From: Magnetococcales bacterium
GTDB lineage: Bacteria; Pseudomonadota; Magnetococcia; Magnetococcales; JADGCL01
Length of the DNA stretch: 40,754 bases
Direction: 5' to 3'
Assembly (NCBI GenBank): GCA_015229005.1
Contig: JADGCL010000025.1
Location: 1-40,754 of the forward strand
Below the pieces are notes generated by a model. It was not told the origin of the DNA. It was given only the letters and a program-made list of their open reading frames with translations, and searched no databases. Both the position numbers and the translations under genes were made by a program. This document shows positions 36,265 to 40,754 of this stretch, in pieces; within the stretch, counting starts at the first letter, position 1; each line of letters opens with the position of its first letter.

Positions 36265-36344
36265 AGTGCCGCCTCCACCGCCTTTTCGGCGTCACGAACC
36301 CGGATTTTGCCGGAAATCAGCTTGGGGAGAGAAGCATGGTTCAC
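36261..36344 (-). pseudogene. HsdS C-terminal remnant as a 27-residue overlapping mini-ORF
   Basis: Too short for usual gene calling. It reads VNHASLPKLISGKIRVRDAE plus KAVEAAL from a GTG that overlaps the stop of the upstream PIN gene (GTGA), and its own TGA overlaps the GTG start of the HNH effector (GTGA). LPKLISGKIRVRDAEK is the conserved C-terminal end of HsdS subunits. It is a relic of an hsdS gene that may still carry ribosomes from the PIN gene into the ABC-3C operon. Confidence 0.75.
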
Positions 36345-36712
36345 GCTGGCGTCTCCAGCGGGTTGATCACGGTCAGGTCCGTGATCCAGCGGAAATCCTC
36401 GACATTCACGGTTGCCAGTGTCTGCCGGTGTTCCCATGCGGTCGCGGCGATCAGGGCGTCACCCAACGAGATCTTGCGTTGTTGGCGCAGGTGAATGGCT
36501 TTCTCAAAGGTTTCCATCGTGGGGTAAAGGATGTCCAGGTGGTCCAGCACAGCTTCAATGGATCGGCGACCCGCAACGGATAAGCGATGGTATCCAAGGG
36601 CTTCCACCCGGCTGATCACGGAGCAGGCCGGGCATTGTCCCACCAGCCAGCGGCGCAACCGGGGATAGTCAGGATGAACAGAATAGATGATCAGGTTGGT
36701 ATCAATCAGCAT
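36341..36712 (-). CDS. vapC: PIN-domain toxin (VapC-like)
   Basis: A 123-residue PIN nuclease. The acidic metal-binding residues are in MLIDTNLIIY (Asp4), ISRVEALGYHRL (Glu37), SLGDALIAATAW and TVNVEDFRWI. VapC toxins cleave tRNA or rRNA. The start lies inside the 3' end of the antitoxin gene (7-base overlap), the usual vapBC arrangement. Its stop overlaps the HsdS-tail mini-ORF. Confidence 0.88.
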   Translation of the reverse strand: MLIDTNLIIYSVHPDYPRLRRWLVGQCPACSVISRVEALGYHRLSVAGRRSIEAVLDHLDILYPTMETFEKAIHLRQQRKISLGDALIAATAWEHRQTLATVNVEDFRWITDLTVINPLETPA

Positions 36713-36978
36713 GAGTTTTCTTCTCGATCCGGCAAAGGGCGGTCCTGGCGGATGTCACGCTGCCATGCAACAGGATCGGGAATCCCCTGGAACGGATTCA
36801 AGCGGGCAGCAGATTCCAAGGATTCCGCCAGCAATCGTTGCCGTTCTTCCAATGTCTGCCTGGCGGTTTTATTGTTGGCGATCCGCTGTTCGAGAAACAA
36901 GGCGTAATGTAACAACTCCACCTGCAAGTCTTCCGGCAGGCGGGCAACATGGCTGGCAATCATGTCAAGCGTGGTCAT
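36706..36978 (-). CDS. vapB: VapB-type antitoxin (DUF2281-like)
   Basis: A 90-residue antitoxin. MIASHVARLPEDLQVELLHYALFLEQR followed by the acidic-basic tail WQRDIRQDRPLPDRE (read in parts) is typical of DUF2281 proteins paired with PIN toxins. The ATG at 36978 overlaps the stop of the upstream DUF2442 fusion (ATGA); an in-frame ATG at 36984 is the alternative. It should bind the VapC made by the next gene and autorepress. Confidence 0.82.
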   Translation of the reverse strand: MTTLDMIASHVARLPEDLQVELLHYALFLEQRIANNKTARQTLEERQRLLAESLESAARLNPFQGIPDPVAWQRDIRQDRPLPDREENSC

Positions 36979-37316
36979 GGCCACACCTGAAGATTTTTCA
37001 TGGCGTCACACCCTTGTCCAAGATTGTTTTGGACAGCAGTGATGGTGTCACGAACCCGGATTTCGCCTGTGATCAGTTTGGGGAGGAGCAGGTCGCGCAA
37101 GAATTCCGGGGCAAGATCCAGGCCGTTGTCCCAAACGATGGTGTCCATGTCCACGCGGAACGCCTGAAACGATTTCAGATCGAGTAGTTCCTGGAAGATG
37201 GCGCGGTGGTCGTGATCGATGGTTTCCCACAAGTCCACCACACCTTCCACGCCGTCGTTGAACCGGAGGTGAATCCGATATTCCCCCTCATGGCGGGCAT
37301 GGGTGACCCAGCACAT
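36975..37316 (-). CDS. DUF2442 protein fused to an HsdS C-terminal tail
   Basis: A 113-residue chimera. The first about 75 residues (YRIHLRFNDGVEGVVDLW, FRVDMDTIVWDNGLDLAPEFL) form a DUF2442 domain, common in toxin-antitoxin loci and thought to be an antitoxin-like regulator. At its natural end the protein continues as RDLLLPKLITGEIRVRDTI, the C-terminus of HsdS, then unrelated residues. At DNA level 37070-37097 is identical over 28 bases to 38361-38388 in the hsdS gene of this locus. The ATG at 37316 has an excellent AAGGAGG site. The fusion probably arose when a cassette joined the end of an hsdS copy. Confidence 0.8.
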   Translation of the reverse strand: MCWVTHARHEGEYRIHLRFNDGVEGVVDLWETIDHDHRAIFQELLDLKSFQAFRVDMDTIVWDNGLDLAPEFLRDLLLPKLITGEIRVRDTITAVQNNLGQGCDAMKNLQVWP

Positions 37317-37358
37317 GATTTCCTCCTTCACAGCAGGGGGGGGTTGGAGCCTGCCATG

Positions 37359-37601
37359 TTACGCCGAGGCTACCAGTCGTTCCCAGGCCGCGCCGGTCTG
37401 GGTGTTGGTGACCACCAGCTTGCCATGGTCCTGTTGCAACAGCTGTTCGCTGGCGTTGAGCAGCTCGATGCCGCAAACCTTGCCGTCCGGCGACAGGTCG
37501 ATGTTGAGTTCGTCGCTGATGCGCAGGGTCTCCACTTCCGCCGGGTCTTCCCGCAAGCGGATGTAGGCGACGTTGTAACGCGGGTCGTAAGTCAGACGCA
37601 T
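37359..37601 (-). CDS. DUF2283 protein
   Basis: An 80-residue protein with MRLTYDPRYNVAYIRLRED, LNIDLSPDGKVCGIELLNAS: the DUF2283 pattern (a small beta-rich domain with D...D.DG..G.E). Such proteins usually stand beside DUF4258 or DUF2442 genes in toxin-antitoxin arrays; the molecular role is not established. The DUF2442 gene follows 42 bp downstream. Confidence 0.85.
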   Translation of the reverse strand: MRLTYDPRYNVAYIRLREDPAEVETLRISDELNIDLSPDGKVCGIELLNASEQLLQQDHGKLVVTNTQTGAAWERLVASA

Positions 37602-37648
37602 GTTGACTCCCCCTGGTCAGAAGAACTTGACGATGCCCCTCCATCCCA

Positions 37649-38071
37649 TCATCCCGCCTGCTCCAAGAAGGGATTGACGATCCTCAACCGTCCGTCGATG
37701 CGCTGGCCGTGTTGCAGGTCCTCCGAGTAGAGGACGGCGCATTGTGCTTGCAAGGCACTGGCGACCATCAAGCTGTCCCAATAGGAAAAACCGTAGGCGT
37801 CACGGATGGCGTAGGTGGCGCGGATCACCGCCAGGGAGATGATTTGCACCTCGCAATGGCGGATCATGTTCTCCAAATTACGTCGAATCCATGCTTCCGC
37901 CGCATGGTTCTTCAGCATCACCGCATAGTATTCATTCAAGACCTGCGTGCTGATGACGCATGACGGAATATTTTCCACCAGCGTTGTGGCCGTGCTGCCC
38001 TTGGCGTCTCCGTCCTGGTCCAGGTGGGCGTAAACCCAGACGTTGGTATCCACAAAAGCCCTATCGCTCAT
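37649..38071 (-). CDS. PIN-domain toxin, second copy
   Basis: A 140-residue PIN nuclease: SDRAFVDTNVWVYAHLDQD (first Asp), QVLNEYYAVMLK (Glu), FSYWDSLMVASALQAQC (Asp) and LYSEDLQHGQ (Asp). It is closer to the COG5573-type VapC than to the PIN protein at 36341. The start is inside the end of the antitoxin gene; the frame is open to 38080 but MSDRAF at 38071 fits better. Confidence 0.87.
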   Translation of the reverse strand: MSDRAFVDTNVWVYAHLDQDGDAKGSTATTLVENIPSCVISTQVLNEYYAVMLKNHAAEAWIRRNLENMIRHCEVQIISLAVIRATYAIRDAYGFSYWDSLMVASALQAQCAVLYSEDLQHGQRIDGRLRIVNPFLEQAG

Positions 38072-38270
38072 GGAGTTCATCCCGGCTGGGAATGATGCGT
38101 TCCTTGGTTGGCCATCGTTGATAGCGTGGTTCTTCCCGAATGGCGTGTTGTTCCTCTGCCTCGTCCATGGGCAGGACGATCACCTCTACCCGGCGGTGGT
38201 GCAGATGGGGGGGCAACGCCACGGTCAACTGCTCTGGGGCGTCCTCGATGATCTGGCGCAGGGCGTGCAT
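38061..38270 (-). CDS. Putative antitoxin of the second PIN toxin
   Basis: A 69-residue protein (ATG 38270 with GAGGAG site; frame open to 38288). MHALRQIIEDAPEQLTVALP, RRVEVIVLPMDE and the charged tail ERIIPSRDELHER resemble small antitoxins found before PIN genes. It overlaps the toxin gene by 11 bases. It begins 35 bp after the hsdS stop. Confidence 0.7.
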   Translation of the reverse strand: MHALRQIIEDAPEQLTVALPPHLHHRRVEVIVLPMDEAEEQHAIREEPRYQRWPTKERIIPSRDELHER

Positions 38271-38304
38271 GGGGGGCTCCTCGGTCAAGGGTTCCTCACC
38301 TTTT

Positions 38305-39918
38305 TCATCCTACCACATCCCCTACCCACCGCTCCGCATCTTTTACCCGGATCTCTCCGGTGATCAGTTTGGGGAGGAGCAGGTCGCGGGTTGTAGCCAA
38401 TTTTCCCATTTCTCCCAAATTAGCCAAGCTCTTATCAAACAGCGGTGCAACCAAACCCTCAAAGGAACTGACAATACGAATATTGGGATTGATCACAGGA
38501 TAGGTCAATAAATCTTTTGTGCTGACATTTGCCTGTGCGGAACCATGGGCCTTGTTTTCAGCGTAGATCTTAAACGCAGGGTCTCTGACGCAAGCGTATA
38601 CAAATGGCGAAAATTTACCAGATGAGGAAAATCGAGCTACCCGCTGGTTGAGCATCGGAGGATTAATCGTGGGAGGAACTCGGCCTGTTTCTCCCACGTA
38701 CCCCGTCAATCCTACAAGCGTGTCACCTATATTCAATCGAAATGCAGAACGTTCCTTCGCAAGGGAAGGAGAAATATAGCTCACCTCATTTAAATCAACC
38801 ACAGATGGTTTGACGGAACCGATTTTCACAACTGGAACGCCTTCATCCCTCCAATCAGCACTCTTGAACGCATAACCATTCTGCAAATCCGTGAAAGCTC
38901 CAAGGCAGTCCAATCGCCACCCCACCGGCTTATCCTCATCATCCATCGCATCCGGAAAGAGATCCCATATCTCCTGGGCAAGATAGGCCGGGCGGCCCTC
39001 GGCCTTGGCGCGCACCGGGCCGAAGTCCACGAACCAGTCCTTGAACAACGCCCGTGCCATGGCCTCCAGGTCGGCGTTCATGCGGCGGTTCAACTCGATC
39101 TTGTCGTCCAACGCGCCCAGGACTTGGGCGATGGCGCGTTGTTCCGAGTAGGGGGGAAGCGTGAGTAAGACGTTACGCAGTTCACTCTGCTTGATTCCGA
39201 GGACTGTTGTGCCACTGGCCCTGGCATGTAGTTGATCCTGAACATTTTCTGACTGCATGAGAAATTTCAGGAACCCGTTATCCAGAACTCTCGATTTTCC
39301 ACGAAGTGCAATAAGCCTCTGAGCCAGAGCAACACGCTCATTTCCCAGTTGTGCAACTTGTCCTAAAGGGGCCTCGGTTGTAACGACAACATCTCCAGCC
39401 TTTGGAATGCCGCGAGTCATCCACTGCTCGTAATCTTCAACAGCTATGAACTCGTCTGGCGTTTCAATCCTACCACCCTTTACAATCTTTGCTGTGATGA
39501 GAGGAATCCCATACAGAGTCTTCTGCGGAGTTTTCCCACGGTAGTCGATAATAGCTTCCATGCAAGATTCGAGAGACTGGGCACCCCATTCGCAACTCGT
39601 TCCTTTCGCTAGTTGCACCACCACCCTATCCCTCTCAATAATCTTCCTGAACCCCTCCGCCGTCGTTGCCCAATCCACCACATCCACCTTGAACGGCAAG
39701 TCCGACTCGCTGAAATCCTCTTCCAATCCGGCCAGAACGCCCAGATCCAGCGGCTCATCCCCCAGAATGGCCAAGTCCAGATCGGAATACTGTTTGGCCG
39801 TCCATTTGGCGCGGGAGCCGAAGGCCCAGACCTCCCGGTCGGGGAGATGCTTATTGAGGATGGCCCGGACGATCTCCCAATGATCCGGGCGGATATCGAT
39901 GAGGGGTGGTTCGCTCAC
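38305..39918 (-). CDS. MntA-type nucleotidyltransferase antitoxin fused to HsdS specificity subunit
   Basis: A 537-residue fusion. Residues 1-105 are a minimal nucleotidyltransferase: VWAFGSRAKWTAKQYSDLDL holds the GS-X10-D-X-D motif (Gly34, Ser35, Asp46, Asp48) with a further acidic residue in FKVDVVDW. This is the MntA antitoxin, which AMPylates the HEPN toxin HepT. From about residue 106 the protein is a type I restriction specificity subunit: TRD1 (AIIDYRGKTPQKTLYGIPLI), central conserved region (LPPYSEQRAIAQVLGALDDK, LFKDWFVDFGPV), TRD2 (FTDLQNGYAFKSADW) and the C-terminal LLLPKLITGEIRVKDAE. The start overlaps the HEPN gene stop (ATGA). No HsdM is seen in the window. Confidence 0.9.
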   Translation of the reverse strand: MSEPPLIDIRPDHWEIVRAILNKHLPDREVWAFGSRAKWTAKQYSDLDLAILGDEPLDLGVLAGLEEDFSESDLPFKVDVVDWATTAEGFRKIIERDRVVVQLAKGTSCEWGAQSLESCMEAIIDYRGKTPQKTLYGIPLITAKIVKGGRIETPDEFIAVEDYEQWMTRGIPKAGDVVVTTEAPLGQVAQLGNERVALAQRLIALRGKSRVLDNGFLKFLMQSENVQDQLHARASGTTVLGIKQSELRNVLLTLPPYSEQRAIAQVLGALDDKIELNRRMNADLEAMARALFKDWFVDFGPVRAKAEGRPAYLAQEIWDLFPDAMDDEDKPVGWRLDCLGAFTDLQNGYAFKSADWRDEGVPVVKIGSVKPSVVDLNEVSYISPSLAKERSAFRLNIGDTLVGLTGYVGETGRVPPTINPPMLNQRVARFSSSGKFSPFVYACVRDPAFKIYAENKAHGSAQANVSTKDLLTYPVINPNIRIVSSFEGLVAPLFDKSLANLGEMGKLATTRDLLLPKLITGEIRVKDAERWVGDVVG

Positions 39919-40340
39919 ACCTGTCCCGTCCGCTTGCGCAGTTGCTCCAGCAGAAACCGCGCCTCTTCCAAAAAGGCGGGGATCTTGCCAATCACCTTCA
40001 ACGCCTTCTCCTCATTGTAGGTATGGCTGGTATCGGTCCGTGATTGCCGATACCCTTTCCACGTCTCCCAATCGCCCAGCAACAATCCCTGTTCATTGCC
40101 GGTACGGATCAGATCCTGGAAGACCATCTTGTCCACGGTTTCGGGGCTGGCTGAGGTCATTTCCAGGTATCGGCGCAGCATTTTATGGGAGAGTTCGTAG
40201 GTGAACTCGAAGCGTTGGATCACCCCATCCCGATACAAGGTATTGCCTGGCTCACGTCCCAATGACTCCAGCCCTTCGGCGAAGCGCTCGACAGCCGACA
40301 CGAAGGATTCGATCTCCAATTCAGGATTGTCCCCGCTCAT
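39915..40340 (-). CDS. hepT: HEPN-domain toxin HepT (HI0074 family)
   Basis: A 141-residue all-helical protein of the nucleotidyltransferase-substrate-binding/HI0074 type (FVSAVERFAEGL, RDGVIQRFEFTYELSHKML, FQDLIRTGNEQGLL). It carries the toxin motif R-X4-H-X-Y as RTDTSHTY (Arg101, His106, Tyr108). In the HepT/MntA system of Shewanella the Arg-His pair is the RNase site and the Tyr is AMPylated by MntA for neutralisation. Its MntA partner is the N-terminal domain of the next, overlapping gene. Confidence 0.92.
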   Translation of the reverse strand: MSGDNPELEIESFVSAVERFAEGLESLGREPGNTLYRDGVIQRFEFTYELSHKMLRRYLEMTSASPETVDKMVFQDLIRTGNEQGLLLGDWETWKGYRQSRTDTSHTYNEEKALKVIGKIPAFLEEARFLLEQLRKRTGQV

Positions 40341-40344
40341 ACGC

Positions 40345-40581
40345 TCAATCCTCCCTGGCGATATGGTTTTCCCCGGAGAGCAACAACGCCGTCACGGCTT
40401 TCTCATCGCCCGCGTCCGTTCCCTTATGCGCTCCGTAATACCACTGGGTGTTGACCTCTGGAACCATGCGCACCGGAGCCACCGAAAAGAGATCGTTGTA
40501 GCCACCCTCATACCCCGCCACCACTACGCCCATAGTGGGTGGGTGCTGTTTTAGGAGTTCCATCAGTTCGGCAACGGTCAT
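40345..40581 (-). CDS. Small conserved protein of unknown function
   Basis: A 78-residue protein: TVAELMELLKQHPPTMGVVV, AGYEGGYNDLFSV. I recognise the type (helix LMELLKQ.PP, strand, GYEGGY) as common next to toxin-antitoxin and phage genes, without an assigned role. It ends 4 bases before the hepT start, so it is probably in the same transcript. Confidence 0.6.
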   Translation of the reverse strand: MTVAELMELLKQHPPTMGVVVAGYEGGYNDLFSVAPVRMVPEVNTQWYYGAHKGTDAGDEKAVTALLLSGENHIARED

Positions 40582-40593
40582 GGCGTTTTTACC

Positions 40594-40754
40594 TCACGCG
40601 GCATATCGAACCACCTCCAACTCGGCGGCAGGACCGATGCGTTCCAGAATCGATTCCACCCGCGCCATGACGGTATCCTCGATCAGGTACTCCCGGCAGT
40701 TGCCACACTGCGCCACGGGCAGGTTCTTCACGATCACGACGGAATCCTCGCCGG
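40594..40754 (-). CDS. YgiT-type zinc finger protein, 5' part outside the window
   Basis: Only the C-terminal 52 residues are visible. VIVKNLPVAQCGNCREYL, then IEDTVMARVESILERI and AELEVVRYAA, matches the YgiT/MqsA-like zinc-finger proteins that often pair with DUF4258 or MqsR-type toxins. One Cys-x2-Cys knuckle is seen; the other would lie upstream beyond the right edge. It ends 13 bp before the start of the next gene. Confidence 0.75.
   Translation of the reverse strand, partial: GEDSVVIVKNLPVAQCGNCREYLIEDTVMARVESILERIGPAAELEVVRYAA

Overview
The window comes from a high-GC proteobacterium. The order ispG-hisS-yfgM-like-bamB, a dapA close to smpB, c-type cytochromes, lipoproteins with clear lipoboxes and a glycosyltransferase of the type found with PEP-CTERM/exosortase systems all point to a Gram-negative with an elaborate envelope. 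A deep-branching proteobacterium (for example a Magnetococcia-like lineage) would fit, but no marker here settles the taxon. I saw no rRNA, tRNA or CRISPR array.

Positions 1-5.1 kb hold the isoprenoid/histidyl-tRNA/outer-membrane-assembly cluster and an L,D-transpeptidase. From 5.2 to 11.6 kb lie a Bax-inhibitor-1 membrane protein, a 1454-residue surface lipoprotein made of cadherin-like, thrombospondin-type-3 and Calx-beta modules, and a LamG-like secreted protein. A gene-poor stretch with a 13-base homopolymer follows. From 12.4 to 17 kb come dapA, a mono-haem and a membrane-anchored di-haem cytochrome c, smpB and a soluble PAS histidine kinase.

From 17 to 28 kb the theme is envelope and glycan: FkbM methyltransferase, two family-4-type glycosyltransferases, three adjacent secreted proteins built on short amino-acid repeats, a haem-motif/HAMP/zinc-binding sensor without an output domain, protoporphyrinogen oxidase, and a Cys-containing Tat-type secreted protein next to a PqqD-like peptide chaperone. 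From 28 to 31 kb lies a phosphorelay set: a kinase-like protein with REC domain whose phospho-acceptor histidine is replaced by leucine, an Hpt protein and a REC-GGDEF diguanylate cyclase.

Near 31 kb the base composition becomes visibly less GC-rich and a defence/toxin-antitoxin island starts, running past the right edge. On the minus strand it reads, in transcription order: YgiT-type zinc finger (partial), small unknown protein, HEPN toxin (HepT), a fusion of MntA antitoxin with a type I restriction specificity subunit (HsdS), two VapBC-like pairs, DUF2283, a DUF2442 protein fused to an HsdS tail, a 27-codon HsdS-tail remnant, an ABC-three-component system (HNH effector with frameshifts, middle component, DUF2326 ATPase), and a truncated HsdR. 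A plus-strand pair (SMC/OLD-like ATPase plus putative PD-(D/E)xK nuclease) lies against the broken end of hsdR. Most of these genes overlap by a few bases, so the island looks like a translationally coupled chain built by successive insertions between hsdS and hsdR, with pieces of the HsdS C-terminus left at two of the joints. This island is the best candidate for an unusual system in the window.
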